Positions 40,969-51,159 are shown, counted from the first letter of the stretch. The stretch: DNA of 64,000 bases from DASPMP01 sp035248725 (GCA_035248725.1 DATFHG010000050.1:1-64000); one strand, 5' to 3'. Translations and numbers: made by a program. The notes: generated by a model from the letters alone, not told the origin.

Positions 40969-43452
40969 TCATGGGTCGAACAGCGCGCGGAAGGTGCCGG
41001 GGGCGAAGATCGACTCGTGCATCGACGGTATGGCGCCCACCGCCACGATGTGCAGCGCGTCGGGCCGAAAGTAGCGTCGCGCAACGCGATTCAGATCATC
41101 GAGCGTGACGTCCAGGTAGGCGCGCGAAAGCGCGGAGGGTTCCAGCTGCAGATCGCCGAACTCCGATTGGACGAGCGCGGCGGCGAGCGCATCGGCGTCC
41201 GAGTCGTCGCGCGCGCCGTACAGCAGCGTGCGGCCCAGCATGAAGGCTTGTGCCTCGCGCAGCTCCCACGCGTCGACGCCGCGTGCGCCAACGCCGGCGA
41301 CGACCTCGCGGATCGCCTGGATCGTGGCGTCGGTGTTGCGCGTATCGCACTCCGTCGAGATGACGATCGCGCCCGCGCGCGCGCGGAACTCGTTCGTGAC
41401 CGCTGCAGCGTAGGTGAGCCCTGATTTGGTGAGCGCCCAGCCGAGCCGCCCGCCGTACGACGGCACGCCGACGATGTACGCAAGCAGCTCGAGCGCGCGC
41501 CGATCGGGGTGTGACCGCGCGACGCCGGGGAGCGCAGCGACGACGGCAACCTGTTTCTCTCCTGGCATCGAGACACGCTGCTCCGAACCGGAATCCGCAC
41601 GTGCACGAGAAACGTCAGCGACGGTGATGCGTATCGGACCGATCGACGCGAGCGCGCGATCCACGCGCCCCACGACCCATGCATGCGCGCTGTCCGTGAC
41701 GACCGCGGCGATCAATTCGTTGGAGGTGCCGCCGGACTCCGGGATGGCTGCTCGCACCGCGCGGCGACGCGCAAGCGCCTCGGCGGAGGCGGCCGTGTCC
41801 GGCCGCCCCGGAATGACGCGCACCATCACGTCCGCGCGCGCAAGGGATGTGTCTCCGCGCAGGAGCTGTGCTGCGCGCTGGAGATATGCGGTGTCGGAGC
41901 AGTCGCATTGGAGGCGCACGAGCGACCGCGACGGCGAAGAAGTGATCACGGACAGTACGACGCCGCTACGGCCAACGGCGCGACGCTGGACACGAATCGA
42001 AAGCGGCGCGAGCGGCTGCAGCGCGCGTGCAGGCACGGCCTCCGGCAGCATGCGTTGGGCGGGCGTGGTCGTGAGCGGCGGAATTTCCATGCGATCGCCC
42101 GCGAGAGGCCGTCCATCCGACCACGTCGCGACGAAATCGTCGGGCCCCGGACGAACGAAGCCCAAAGTGCGATTCGACGGCCGCAGCCACCGCCGCGCGA
42201 ACGACGCGATCTCCGCCACGGTGACGCGTTGCGCCGTGGCTCGCGCACGCGCCACATCCGCAGAGGTCAGCTCCCAGGGAAGGGCCTCCCGGTCGGTGAG
42301 CTCTTCGGCCATCTGCGTCAGATACGAGCGGCGGGGCGGCACGGCGCCGCCGCCGGCGTCGCGGCCTGCGTCCTGGACCGGCGCCTCTGGCGCGCGCGCC
42401 GATGCCAGCTCTGTGTCGGACACCTCGCCGGCGGCGAGTCGGTTCACTTCCCCGTCCAGCGCGGCTAGGGCGCGATCGAGATCACGCGCGGAATCGGCGT
42501 CGATCACGATTTGAAGCACGTACGGATACTGTGACGCGCTGTCCGAAACGCTCGCCACGGCATTCACTCCAGCGGAGCGAAGCGCCGGCGGGAGGCGATG
42601 CCGAAGCAGCCGCGTCACCAGCGTCAGCGCGCCGAAGTCCACGTGCCTGGCGTCCGGGGCGTGATACATGATGTCCATCTCCGGCCGGACGCCGGGCGCA
42701 CGCACGACCACGCGCTTCTCCGCATGCTGAGGCGGCTCGACCACGGTGATCCGGCCGGACAGGGGCGCTGGACGAATCTGCGCGAAGTGGCGCTGCACCA
42801 TCGCGCGCACGCTGTCCGTCGCGACATCGCCGACGATGACCAGGACGGCGTTGTTGGGACCGTAGTGATCCTTGTACCACCGGAATGCCTCGTCGCGCGT
42901 GACGACGAGGTTGTCGCGCGCCCAGCTGTCGCTGTTCAGCCGGTATGGATGCACGTCGAACGCGGCGTACATGACGGCATCGCGCATCGTGGCGAGGGGA
43001 TCCGTCTCCGAGAAGCCGTTGGCCTCCGTGATGACGTTGTGTCGTTCCCGCTCGAACTCCGTGCTGTCGAACAATGCACAGCACATGCGCTCCGCGGTCA
43101 CGCGCAGCGCGGATTCCACCGCCCAACTCGGAATCAGTTCTCCGTACTGCGTGAACTCCGGCCACGTGCCCCCGGTGTATCGCCCACCGATCCGATCGAT
43201 GTACCCGTAGACGTCTTCGTTGCGGACGTGCTGCGTCGCGCGATACACCATGTGTTCCACGTAGTGCGCGATGCCGGTCTGGCCGGGCATCTCGTCGAGC
43301 GAGCCCACCTTGTACGTCACCTGCACCAGCGCCACCGGCCGGCGATGGTCCTCCTGGATCCACACGCGCAGGCCATTAGGCAGCTCCAGGCGCGTCGCTG
43401 CCGGCGCGGCGCCGGTGGCCGCGAGCAGTTGCAGCATCAACAGGATCGGCAT
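40969..43452 (-). CDS. M16-family zinc peptidase, exported
   Basis: Pitrilysin/insulinase-like peptidase of 827 residues, the size of a two-half M16 protein. A signal-like N-terminus (MPILLMLQLLAATGAAPAAT) is followed by the inverted zinc motif HxxEH: H63-YV-E66-H67 in GIAHYVEHMVY. The second half, after about residue 450, lacks such a motif, as expected for the non-catalytic half. A middle stretch is Pro/Ala-rich with RAPEAPVQDAGRDAGGGAVPP. It probably degrades small peptides in the periplasm. The ATG at 43452 is preferred to an in-frame TTG nine bases earlier. It is divergent from the SH3-lipoprotein gene. Confidence 0.85.
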   Translation of the reverse strand: MPILLMLQLLAATGAAPAATRLELPNGLRVWIQEDHRRPVALVQVTYKVGSLDEMPGQTGIAHYVEHMVYRATQHVRNEDVYGYIDRIGGRYTGGTWPEFTQYGELIPSWAVESALRVTAERMCCALFDSTEFERERHNVITEANGFSETDPLATMRDAVMYAAFDVHPYRLNSDSWARDNLVVTRDEAFRWYKDHYGPNNAVLVIVGDVATDSVRAMVQRHFAQIRPAPLSGRITVVEPPQHAEKRVVVRAPGVRPEMDIMYHAPDARHVDFGALTLVTRLLRHRLPPALRSAGVNAVASVSDSASQYPYVLQIVIDADSARDLDRALAALDGEVNRLAAGEVSDTELASARAPEAPVQDAGRDAGGGAVPPRRSYLTQMAEELTDREALPWELTSADVARARATAQRVTVAEIASFARRWLRPSNRTLGFVRPGPDDFVATWSDGRPLAGDRMEIPPLTTTPAQRMLPEAVPARALQPLAPLSIRVQRRAVGRSGVVLSVITSSPSRSLVRLQCDCSDTAYLQRAAQLLRGDTSLARADVMVRVIPGRPDTAASAEALARRRAVRAAIPESGGTSNELIAAVVTDSAHAWVVGRVDRALASIGPIRITVADVSRARADSGSEQRVSMPGEKQVAVVAALPGVARSHPDRRALELLAYIVGVPSYGGRLGWALTKSGLTYAAAVTNEFRARAGAIVISTECDTRNTDATIQAIREVVAGVGARGVDAWELREAQAFMLGRTLLYGARDDSDADALAAALVQSEFGDLQLEPSALSRAYLDVTLDDLNRVARRYFRPDALHIVAVGAIPSMHESIFAPGTFRALFDP

Positions 43453-43553
43453 GGCGACCAATATGGACGCTGGAGAGGTTCCCGGCTGGACGGTGTCCGT
43501 GCGCCCATGTTACTCTCTCTCACCGTCATTTCCTTCCAGGCGAGGACGCCTCC

Positions 43554-44309
43554 GTGCATGCACCGCTCCCCTACCGCACCAATCCGTACCTGACGCGCGT
43601 CGCCCTGATTGCGTGCGCCGTGGTATTGGGCGCCTGTGCGTCGTCTCCGAGCACCAAGACGGCGAAGACCACGTCCACCAAGGCGCAGGTGGTGCACGAC
43701 ACGGTGGAGGTGCGCGACCCCGACCTCGAGCGCCGTGCCGCGCGCGCAGAGCTCCGACTGATGGAGAAAGAGGCTCAGGTGGACGAGCTGCAGACGCGCC
43801 TCGAGGACGCGCGCGATGAAGTCGTGAGGACGATGGCCAAGCTTCAGACGCTCGCCAGCCGAGCGGAGGCGGCATCCGCGATGGCCGAGGCGGACGTCGC
43901 ACTGCAGGCGCTGCGCACCAGCGCGGCCGGCCAGCAGTTGCCCGAGATCCCGCAGGCGGCGGCGCTGCAGCAGCAGAGCAACTCGGAGTTCAACAAGCAG
44001 AACTTCGGGGGCGCACTCTACCTCGCGACGCAGGTGAAAAACATCGCCGCGGCGGGTCGCACGCGGGCCGCGGCGGCGAGTCGCGGCCCGTCCCGCCAGG
44101 GCGAGACGCAACTGGCGCTTCCGGTGCGCGTGAAGGTGTCGAGCCGCGGCAACGTGCGCGAAGGGCCGGGCACGTCGTTCGGCGTCGTGTATCCCGTGAG
44201 CAGCGGTGACATCCTCACCGCGTACTCCTACACCGACGACTGGGTGCGCGTGAGCGACGACGGCGGCCGCAGCGGATGGATTTTCCGCTCGCTCGTCGGC
44301 CGTCCCTGA
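43554..44309 (+). CDS. Lipoprotein with coiled coil and bacterial SH3 domain
   Basis: Protein of 251 residues with a GTG start. The hydrophobic segment ALIACAVVLGAC ends in a lipobox (LGAC). Residues about 55-120 form a charged coiled coil (DLERRAARAELRLMEKEAQVDELQTRLEDARDEV), then a Gln-rich linker, then a C-terminal SH3b domain (about 185-250) with VRVKVSSRGNVREGPGTSFGVVYPV and WIFRSLVG. SH3b domains bind cell-wall peptides or sugars, so the protein probably ties the outer membrane or another complex to peptidoglycan. It ends one base from the convergent diguanylate cyclase gene. Confidence 0.8.
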   Translation: MHAPLPYRTNPYLTRVALIACAVVLGACASSPSTKTAKTTSTKAQVVHDTVEVRDPDLERRAARAELRLMEKEAQVDELQTRLEDARDEVVRTMAKLQTLASRAEAASAMAEADVALQALRTSAAGQQLPEIPQAAALQQQSNSEFNKQNFGGALYLATQVKNIAAAGRTRAAAASRGPSRQGETQLALPVRVKVSSRGNVREGPGTSFGVVYPVSSGDILTAYSYTDDWVRVSDDGGRSGWIFRSLVGRP

Positions 44310-44310
44310 A

Positions 44311-46089
44311 TCAGCTCTTCTTTTTCGCTCGCGCGCGCGGTTTGGGCGCCGGGAGCACCGCTTCCTCGGCCCTGGGCCCCCCGGTCACAAGGGCCGCAGC
44401 GCTCTTCGCCTTTCGCGGAGACCGGCGCGCGACCGGTGTTCCACCCTTCACCGCCCGATTGCGCCCCGCGTGCTTCGCTTCGTACAGCGCGGCATCGGCG
44501 ATCCTGATCAGCGCGTCCGGCTTGTCGGCGTCCGTGGGAAATTCCGCGACGCCAAGGCTCACCGTGACATTGCGCTCGGGCAATGGCTCGCCTTCGACGC
44601 GCGCGCGGATGCGCTCGGCGACTTCCATCGCGCCGGCGGCATCCGTCTCCGGCAGCAGCACGGCGAACTCTTCACCGCCGTAGCGGCCCACGCAGTCGAT
44701 GGAGCGCGTGGCATCGCGCAAAACGACGCCGACGCGGCGCAGCACCTCGTCACCGGCGGGATGACCGAAGGAATCGTTGTATGACTTGAAGTGATCGACG
44801 TCCACCATGATCATCGAGAACACGTGCTTCGTGCGCGCCGATCGCAGCGATTCCTCTTCCAATCGCTGCATCAACGCGCGGCGGTTCGTGAGCCCGGTGA
44901 GTCCATCGGTGACTGACAGACGCTCGAGGTCGAGCCGACCCGCGCGCAGACGCTTCACCATGTCGTTGAAGACGCTCGTGAGCGCGCCCACTTCGCCGCC
45001 GCCCGTATCCGGCAGATCGACCTGCAGGTCGCCGCTGGCAACCTCGGCGGCGCCCTCCGCGAGGCGCTCGAGCGGTCGGACGATGTACATGCCCAGCGCG
45101 TATGCCGTGCCGCCCACGCCGACGAGCAGCAGCAGCATCACGATCATCGCGACGTTGCGGAACTGACGCACTTCGCGGAAGGCCCGCTCGGTGGATGTCT
45201 CCGCGACGACGATCCACGGAACCTGCGGCACTCGCGTGAGCGCACCGATCGCTTCACCGCCGCGCGCGCGCATGCTCTGATAGGTCACCGCCGTGTTCTC
45301 GTGCGTCGTCAACCGCTCGAGCGAGCCCGGCTTCAGGTGCGACTGGAGCAACACCGGTGAGATCTCGCGCGAGCTCGCGATGATCGCGCCATCGGTCGTG
45401 GCCAGATACACCGCCGCCGCGCCCGTGTCCGGCGCGAACGCGCGCAGCTGCGCCTGGATCGGCTCGAGATGCAGCTCCGCGGCGAATGCGCCGAGCAGCC
45501 GCCCGTCCGTGCGCTGCACGGGGACGGCGACGATCAGCTTTCCCGTCCGCGTGATCGAATCCCACACCGCTTGTCCGATGAGCTGATTCTGTTGGCGCAG
45601 CGTCTTCTGCCAGTCCGCCGGCAGGGTCAACGTCTTGGCAGTCGGGTTACTCGATGCCAGCACGCGCCCCTCGCCATCGACGACGATCAGCTGCTCGAAG
45701 TCCGTGAAACGCTCGTGCAGCGACCGCAGATACTCGCGCAGCCGCGCGCCAATGATCGAGCTGGATGCGAAGCGATTGAGGTTGTTCGAGACTTCGTCCG
45801 ACCCGGCGAAGACGCGCAGGTCGTAGATGCGTTCCTTGAGCCAGACGCCCATCGCGCCGGCCGTCTGGCTGCTCTCGGCGCGCAGCTCCTGCGCGATCTT
45901 GTCCTCGCGTGCGCGTCGATTCTGCGAGTACGCAACGCCGAGCGAAACGCCGGCCGGGATGACGGTCCCGAGCACCGCGAGCGCCAGGATGCGGCTCCGG
46001 ATGCTGACGAGCCGCGGCACACGCAGATAGTGGCTGACGTTTTCGACCGCTTCGACGGCCACGAGGGCCACGCTCTTACGCTGCGTCAA
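44311..46089 (-). CDS. Membrane-bound diguanylate cyclase (dCache-HAMP-GGDEF)
   Basis: Signalling protein of 592 residues. An N-terminal helix (about 32-55) leads to a periplasmic dCache-like sensor (about 60-310, with WLKERIYDLRVFAGSDEV and VLASSNPTAKTLTLPADW), a second helix (about 317-340, MIVMLLLLVGVGGTAYALGMYIV), HAMP and a GGDEF domain. The active site GGEEF is at 471-475 and the inhibitory I-site RSID at 462-465, with the expected five-residue spacing, so product feedback is likely. A basic tail (KPRARAKKKS) ends the protein. It makes cyclic di-GMP in response to an external signal. The start is uncertain: no ATG precedes the first helix; TTG 46089 or an internal GTG are candidates. 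Confidence 0.9.
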   Translation of the reverse strand: MTQRKSVALVAVEAVENVSHYLRVPRLVSIRSRILALAVLGTVIPAGVSLGVAYSQNRRAREDKIAQELRAESSQTAGAMGVWLKERIYDLRVFAGSDEVSNNLNRFASSSIIGARLREYLRSLHERFTDFEQLIVVDGEGRVLASSNPTAKTLTLPADWQKTLRQQNQLIGQAVWDSITRTGKLIVAVPVQRTDGRLLGAFAAELHLEPIQAQLRAFAPDTGAAAVYLATTDGAIIASSREISPVLLQSHLKPGSLERLTTHENTAVTYQSMRARGGEAIGALTRVPQVPWIVVAETSTERAFREVRQFRNVAMIVMLLLLVGVGGTAYALGMYIVRPLERLAEGAAEVASGDLQVDLPDTGGGEVGALTSVFNDMVKRLRAGRLDLERLSVTDGLTGLTNRRALMQRLEEESLRSARTKHVFSMIMVDVDHFKSYNDSFGHPAGDEVLRRVGVVLRDATRSIDCVGRYGGEEFAVLLPETDAAGAMEVAERIRARVEGEPLPERNVTVSLGVAEFPTDADKPDALIRIADAALYEAKHAGRNRAVKGGTPVARRSPRKAKSAAALVTGGPRAEEAVLPAPKPRARAKKKS

Positions 46090-46160
46090 AAGGCTGTCCT
46101 GTGAAGCTGATTCGGGCGCCCTCGGGCGCGGCCGCGACGGAAGGTGGGAGACGCGGCCTT

Positions 46161-46215
46161 TCCTTAAAAACCGTAAAGAATTGGCGGATCGGCGCGTTGA
46201 AGCTGCCGATCCGCC
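46161..46215 (-). terminator. Probable terminator after the GMC dehydrogenase genes
   Basis: GGCGGATCGGC and GCCGATCCGCC (46183-46193 and 46205-46215) form a perfect 11-bp stem with an 11-base loop. Read on the minus strand it is followed by AATTCTTTACGG and a run of five T residues. It lies 49 bases beyond the stop codon of the GMC gene and upstream of the diguanylate cyclase gene. The T-run is displaced about 12 bases from the stem, so it may be a weak terminator or attenuator. Confidence 0.55.
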
Positions 46216-46263
46216 CGCTCTCTGGCAAGAAAACGCACAGAGGGCACGGGGAGTAACGGGCCC

Positions 46264-47946
46264 CTAGATCTCCCCTTTTCTGGCGGCCTGAGCTATGAGA
46301 TCGCCCGCCCGGAATGCCAATGCCTGGATGGTCATCGTCGGCTGCCCACGACCGCTGGTGACGAAGCTCGAGCCGTCGACGATGAAGAGGTTTTTCACGT
46401 CGTGGCTCCGATGATTCCGATCCGCGACAGACTTTGCGGGGTCGTTCCCCATCCGGCAGGTCCCGAGCAGATGCACCCCGAATTGCTGGCTCTGCACCGG
46501 CAGCTGCCACGCGCGTTGGGCTCCGGCCGCCAGCATGAGCTCTTCCGCCTTCCCCGCGAACCATTTGTTCACGCGCAGATCCTGCTCGTGATCCTTGTAC
46601 GTCACGCGGAGCGCGGGCAGCCCCCACGCGTCCTTCACGGTGTCGTCCAGTGAGATGCCGTTGTCCTCGACCGGCAGCGACGTGGTGTGTCCATACCCCA
46701 CGAGGGTGCGGGTGTACTGATGCGCGAGCTGCTTCTTGTACTCGCGGCCCCACGTCGGCGTGTCCGGCGGCAGTCCGTTGAATGCGAACTGGATCGGAGT
46801 CTGGTCGAAGCGGAAATCGAATCCCCCGCCGCCCATGAGCCCCAGGGATGGATCGAGCTCGTACGTGTCCCATACGATGCGCGACGCCACGAGACCCTTG
46901 TAGCCGTTCACCTCGTGCTCGAACTGTCCCAACGCCAGCCCGGCGCCGTTCCACATCATGTTCTTCCCGACGAGTCCACTGGAATTCGCGAGCCCCTCGG
47001 GGAACTGGTTCGACTTCGAGTTGAGCAGAAGGCGCGGTGTCTCGGCGCCGTTGGCACACAGGACCACCGCCTTGGCGCGCTGCAGGATTTCCTTCTTGTC
47101 CTTGTCGAAGTAGACGACGCCGGTGACTCGTCCGGCGGGCGAGAGCTCCACCTTGCGCACGTACGAATGCGGGCGGATCTCGCACTTGCCCGTCGCCACG
47201 GCTTTCGGGATGACGGTGACCAGTGCGCTGGACTTCGCGCGCACCTCGCACCCGAAGCCGAGACAGAAGCCGCACTGCACGCACTGCGAGCGCCCATTGT
47301 AGAAGCGCGACGCGATGGCCATCGGCGCGGCGAACGCCGTCCAGCCCATCTTCTTCGCGCCGCGCTCGATCAGGATCCCCTGCGACTTTGGATAGTGTGG
47401 CGGCATGGGGTAGGGCTTCGAGCGCGGCGGATCGAACGGACCCGGCGCTCCGGCGACACCCACCTCCCAATCCACCTTCGTGTAGTACGGCTCGAGCTCC
47501 TCGTAGGTGATTGGCCAGTCGGCGAACGTCGATCCCGGAACGGTGCCCTTCACGCTCGCCTCGTTGAAATCGATCGGCTTGAAGCGCCAGAAGTTCGCGG
47601 AGAAATGGACGCTCGTGCCGCCCACGAGCCGGCCATACATCAACGCGGGCTGTTGGTTCGCCTTGTCGCCCGGCGTCGCGCGGAATGTCGTGGGCTGCGT
47701 CTTCCAGTCCATCGTGAAGAAGTTCTGCTGGAAGACCTTGATCTCATCATGCGGGAACTCGCGCTCGTCGCGCCACGGTCCCTGTTCCATCACGACAACG
47801 CGGTAGCCGGCCGTCGCGAGCTCTTTCGCGACCACGCCGCCCGCCGCGCCCGATCCGACGATGACGAAGTCCACCTCGTCGTCAGGCCGATACTTCACCG
47901 TTTGCCGCTGCAGCGGATCGAGCGGGAGATGTCGATGATCATGCAT
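46264..47946 (-). CDS. GMC oxidoreductase, gluconate 2-dehydrogenase large-subunit type
   Basis: FAD-dependent dehydrogenase of 560 residues. The FAD loop GSGAAGG starts at residue 31, the GMC signature GRLVGGTSVHFSANFWR follows near 105-121, a cysteine cluster CVQCGFCLGFGCE is near 230-245, and the C-terminus has LLGTCRMGNDP and GQPTMTIQALAF with the GMC active-site histidine region. The N-terminus lacks a signal peptide, so export would be through the Tat signal of its partner, whose gene overlaps its start by 8 bases. Together with that small subunit (and usually a cytochrome c, not seen here) it should oxidise a sugar, sugar acid or alcohol in the periplasm. Confidence 0.9.
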   Translation of the reverse strand: MHDHRHLPLDPLQRQTVKYRPDDEVDFVIVGSGAAGGVVAKELATAGYRVVVMEQGPWRDEREFPHDEIKVFQQNFFTMDWKTQPTTFRATPGDKANQQPALMYGRLVGGTSVHFSANFWRFKPIDFNEASVKGTVPGSTFADWPITYEELEPYYTKVDWEVGVAGAPGPFDPPRSKPYPMPPHYPKSQGILIERGAKKMGWTAFAAPMAIASRFYNGRSQCVQCGFCLGFGCEVRAKSSALVTVIPKAVATGKCEIRPHSYVRKVELSPAGRVTGVVYFDKDKKEILQRAKAVVLCANGAETPRLLLNSKSNQFPEGLANSSGLVGKNMMWNGAGLALGQFEHEVNGYKGLVASRIVWDTYELDPSLGLMGGGGFDFRFDQTPIQFAFNGLPPDTPTWGREYKKQLAHQYTRTLVGYGHTTSLPVEDNGISLDDTVKDAWGLPALRVTYKDHEQDLRVNKWFAGKAEELMLAAGAQRAWQLPVQSQQFGVHLLGTCRMGNDPAKSVADRNHRSHDVKNLFIVDGSSFVTSGRGQPTMTIQALAFRAGDLIAQAARKGEI

Positions 47947-48562
47947 GGGCGTCGTACCAGCCGAAGGGAGGCGCCCACGAGAAGCGATCGACGAAGCCGA
48001 TCAGCTTCCAGCCCGTCTTGTCGACGTTGCCGCCATACTCCGGGTTGGCGAGCAATCCGGTGATGGTCGCGCCACGCAGCTCGAAGAAGAAGGGATGCTT
48101 GTCACGCTCCAGCGACGCGATGATCTCGCGCTGCTGATCGCTCGCGAGCGCCGCGAACAGCGCCGCACTCGGCACGGTTCGTTTGACGCGGGGCGCACCT
48201 TCCTGAGTGGCGCCCGCTTTCGCGACACGCGCATGCAGCTCGGCGAGCCCACTCGTGATCGCGGCGCGCTGGTCGGCGGCGAAGGTCGCGAGCGATTTGT
48301 CGATGAAGTACACGACGCCCGCCTCGTGCGCTCCGGGAGTGTCATCCGTCGGGATGATCTGCGACGCGGCCGCGTCGAGATCGGCAGCCTGAGCCGCGGT
48401 CAGATACAACAGCGCAGGCGTGGCACCGTCGTGCGCGGCGCGCACCGCCGCGGCGGCGTGTGCGCCGGCTTCCAGCAGCTTGCCGGCATCTGCGGCCAGC
48501 CACGCACCTGCCACGGTGCCGCCGGCGGCCGCGAGGAAACCGCGTCGGGAGAGATCGGTCAT
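47939..48562 (-). CDS. Gluconate 2-dehydrogenase subunit 3 family protein, Tat-exported
   Basis: Small subunit of 207 residues. The N-terminus has a twin-arginine signal (SRRGFLAAAGGTVAGAWLA), so the folded complex is exported. The mature part begins with LTAAQAADLDAAASQIIPTDDTPGAHEAG, the family block, and continues through PEYGGNVDKTGWKLIGF. It pairs with the GMC gene that overlaps its end. ATG at 48562 is taken as start; an in-frame TTG lies six bases earlier. The start of the mature domain resembles residues 5-25 of the GMC protein encoded at 2388, where the two parts are fused. Confidence 0.9.
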   Translation of the reverse strand: MTDLSRRGFLAAAGGTVAGAWLAADAGKLLEAGAHAAAAVRAAHDGATPALLYLTAAQAADLDAAASQIIPTDDTPGAHEAGVVYFIDKSLATFAADQRAAITSGLAELHARVAKAGATQEGAPRVKRTVPSAALFAALASDQQREIIASLERDKHPFFFELRGATITGLLANPEYGGNVDKTGWKLIGFVDRFSWAPPFGWYDAHA

Positions 48563-48604
48563 GCGCAAGGATGCGACCGTGCACGCCCTGCCGCCAGAGG
48601 TCGG

Positions 48605-51064
48605 TCAGCCGACGCGCATCACGTCCATCGCTCGCGCCCGCGCGGCCCGTCGCGCCGGAACCAGGCTGGCCAGCAGCGCGACGATGATCAGCACCCCGAT
48701 CACGCCGGCGAAAGCGACGGGATCCGTGGCGCTCACCCCATAGAGCATGCTCGCGATGAGGCGGCTGACCACGAGCGCCGCCGCCAGACCCACCACCATG
48801 CCGCCAAGCGACAACACGAGACCCTGGCGCAGCACCAGCCCAACGATGTCCTGCGTTCGCGCGCCCAGTGCGACGCGAATGCTCAGCTCGCGGCGCCGCT
48901 CCGTCACGAGATACGAGATCACGCTGTATACGCCCATCGCGGCCAGAATGAGGGCGATGACGCCGAACGCGGACACCAGCGACAGCACGAAGCGCCGGTC
49001 CGCCACGGAACCGCTGACGATGTCGTCGATCGTTCGTATCCTCGGCGGAAGGTCCGGCCGCAGCTCACGCATCACCCGACGCGCAGCGGCGGTCGTACCC
49101 GCCGGGTCGCGCGTCGCCATGATGAAGTTGAAGCGCCACGCCTGGACGGGACGCTGGCGGTACGTCGCGTAGAAGGTCGGGCGCGGCGTGGCAGCCAGGT
49201 TGGCTTCGCGGACGTCGCCGACGATGCCGACGATCGTGAATGGCGTGAGGTTGCCATCCATGTTGCCGAATTCGATCACCTGGCCGATGGGATCGCGGCC
49301 GGGCCAGCGCGTGCGCGCCAGCGACTCGCTGATGACGGCGACGTGCGGCGCAGTGGCGACATCGCGCGCCTCGAACGACCGACCGCGCAGCAGCGGAATG
49401 TCCATGGCCTCGAAGTACCCATCACTGGCGACGCGGTATTCCGCGCTGCCCGTGCGTTCCTTGTCGCGGAACAACCGCTCGAAATCCTGCGCCGAGAATT
49501 TTTCGTCGACGCTGCTCATGATGATGAAGAGGCCGTCACCCGCGCTCGCGCCGGACAACGGCATGACCGCGGAGCCGCCCGCGGCCGTCACGCCGGGAAT
49601 CGCGCGCAACCGGGCGAGGACCTCGTCGTACAGCGGGATGCGCGCGGGCGCTTCGCCTCCCGGCACGATGTCCAGCACCACGCGGCCGCGCGTCTGAAAG
49701 CCGGGATTCACGGCGAGCACGCGCGCGAAGCTGCGTGCGAACAGCCCCGTCGCGACCAGCAGGATCACGGCCATCGCCACCTGACCCACGACCAGTGACC
49801 GCCGCACGCGCTCGCTCGACCGGCCGCCGCCGAGCGTGCGCTGGGACTGCGCCAGCATGTCGCGCAAGTCGCCGCGCGTCGACCTCCACGCCGTCAGCAA
49901 GCCCATGATCACGGCCGTCAGCACGGAGACGCCGAGCGCGAATCCGAACACGGGCCAGTCCACGCGCACATCCGTGGTCCGCGGCAGCGTGCCCGGCTCG
50001 AGCCGCAGCAGCAGCTTCACGCCGGCAGCGGTCAGCGCGAGCGCGATGACGGATGCACCAAACGCGAGCATCAAGGCTTCGGCCAAGCATTGCTGCGCTA
50101 ATCGACGCCGGCTCGCGCCGAGCGCCGCGCGCACGGCGAGCTCGCCCTGCCGCGCGGTCATGCGTGCCACGAGCAGGTTCACCACGTTCGCGCACGCGAT
50201 CAGCAGGAGCAGGAGAGATCCGCCCATGAGCATGCCCAACGTCGATTTCACACCGCCGGCGATCTGGTCGCGCAACGTCACCACGGCGATATCGGTCATG
50301 GTGATGTCGTCGCCGTACGTCGTCTTCAGCTGCGTGGCGAGCGCGTGGACATCGCGCTGCGCCTCCGCGACACCGACGCCGTCCGCGAGCCGGGCCACCA
50401 CCTCCCAGTTGTGCGCGCTGCGACTCGGCAGCGGCGCCTCCAGCTCGCGTGGAACCCAGAGGTCGGCGTCGTACGGAAAGTGGAATCCCGGCGGCATGAT
50501 CCCGACGATGGTGAACGTCTTGTCGGCGAACGACAACGTCCGCCCCAGCGCGGCGGCGTCGCCGTTCAACGCATGCCGCCAGAAGGATTCGCTCACGATC
50601 ACGGCGGGCTGCGCGTTCTCGCGCATCTCGTCGTCGGTGAACGCCCGCCCACGCATCGGCGTCACGCCCATGACCTTGAAGAAATCCCGCGACACGACGG
50701 CGCCCTTCGTGCGCAGCGGCTCCGCGGGTCCGCTCACCGAGATCACACCGGCGTCGTTCGCCTGCGCCACCGCACTGAAGCTGCGCGTGCGCGTTCGCAC
50801 ATCGACGAAGTTCGGATCCGCGAAGCGCGTCTCGTTGCCCTTCCCGTTCACTTCCCAGAGCTGCACGATGCGGTCGCCGTTCGGGTACGGCAGCGGTCGG
50901 AGCAGCACGCCGCTGATGACGCTGAAAATCGACGACGCTGCCGCGATACCGAGTCCCAGCGTCACCGCGGCCAGCGTGAAGAACAGCGGCGCGCGCTGTA
51001 CCTGCCGCCACGCGAAGTGGAGATCCTGCCGCCAGTTGTCCCAGCCGTCACGCGTCGCGTGCAT
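48605..51064 (-). CDS. ADOP-family ABC transporter permease
   Basis: Duplicated MacB/FtsX-type permease of 819 residues with no ATPase gene next to it. The N-terminal helix (LFFTLAAVTLGLGIAAASSIFSVI) and MacB core (VNGKGNETRFADPNF) lead to an FtsX unit with ELAVRAALGASRRRL, and a second half ends with ELSIRVALGARTQDIVG and three final helices. A GAGGTG ribosome-binding site precedes ATG 51064 at a good distance, so that ATG is preferred to the GTG at 51073. Its stop lies 42 bases downstream of the Tat-exported subunit gene start on the same strand. Substrate unknown. Confidence 0.9.
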   Translation of the reverse strand: MHATRDGWDNWRQDLHFAWRQVQRAPLFFTLAAVTLGLGIAAASSIFSVISGVLLRPLPYPNGDRIVQLWEVNGKGNETRFADPNFVDVRTRTRSFSAVAQANDAGVISVSGPAEPLRTKGAVVSRDFFKVMGVTPMRGRAFTDDEMRENAQPAVIVSESFWRHALNGDAAALGRTLSFADKTFTIVGIMPPGFHFPYDADLWVPRELEAPLPSRSAHNWEVVARLADGVGVAEAQRDVHALATQLKTTYGDDITMTDIAVVTLRDQIAGGVKSTLGMLMGGSLLLLLIACANVVNLLVARMTARQGELAVRAALGASRRRLAQQCLAEALMLAFGASVIALALTAAGVKLLLRLEPGTLPRTTDVRVDWPVFGFALGVSVLTAVIMGLLTAWRSTRGDLRDMLAQSQRTLGGGRSSERVRRSLVVGQVAMAVILLVATGLFARSFARVLAVNPGFQTRGRVVLDIVPGGEAPARIPLYDEVLARLRAIPGVTAAGGSAVMPLSGASAGDGLFIIMSSVDEKFSAQDFERLFRDKERTGSAEYRVASDGYFEAMDIPLLRGRSFEARDVATAPHVAVISESLARTRWPGRDPIGQVIEFGNMDGNLTPFTIVGIVGDVREANLAATPRPTFYATYRQRPVQAWRFNFIMATRDPAGTTAAARRVMRELRPDLPPRIRTIDDIVSGSVADRRFVLSLVSAFGVIALILAAMGVYSVISYLVTERRRELSIRVALGARTQDIVGLVLRQGLVLSLGGMVVGLAAALVVSRLIASMLYGVSATDPVAFAGVIGVLIIVALLASLVPARRAARARAMDVMRVG

Positions 51065-51159
51065 GTCGAGCACCTCGATGGGTATGACTCGATGTGCAGC
51101 GCAATCGCGTGAAGGTCAATCCACGCGTGACGAGCCGGATGCGCAACGCTGGCAGGCGG

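Noticed and set aside
46090..46263. c-di-GMP riboswitch upstream of the diguanylate cyclase
   Set aside because: The only strong structure in the gap is a terminator-like stem that belongs to the upstream GMC genes; no riboswitch core sequence was seen.
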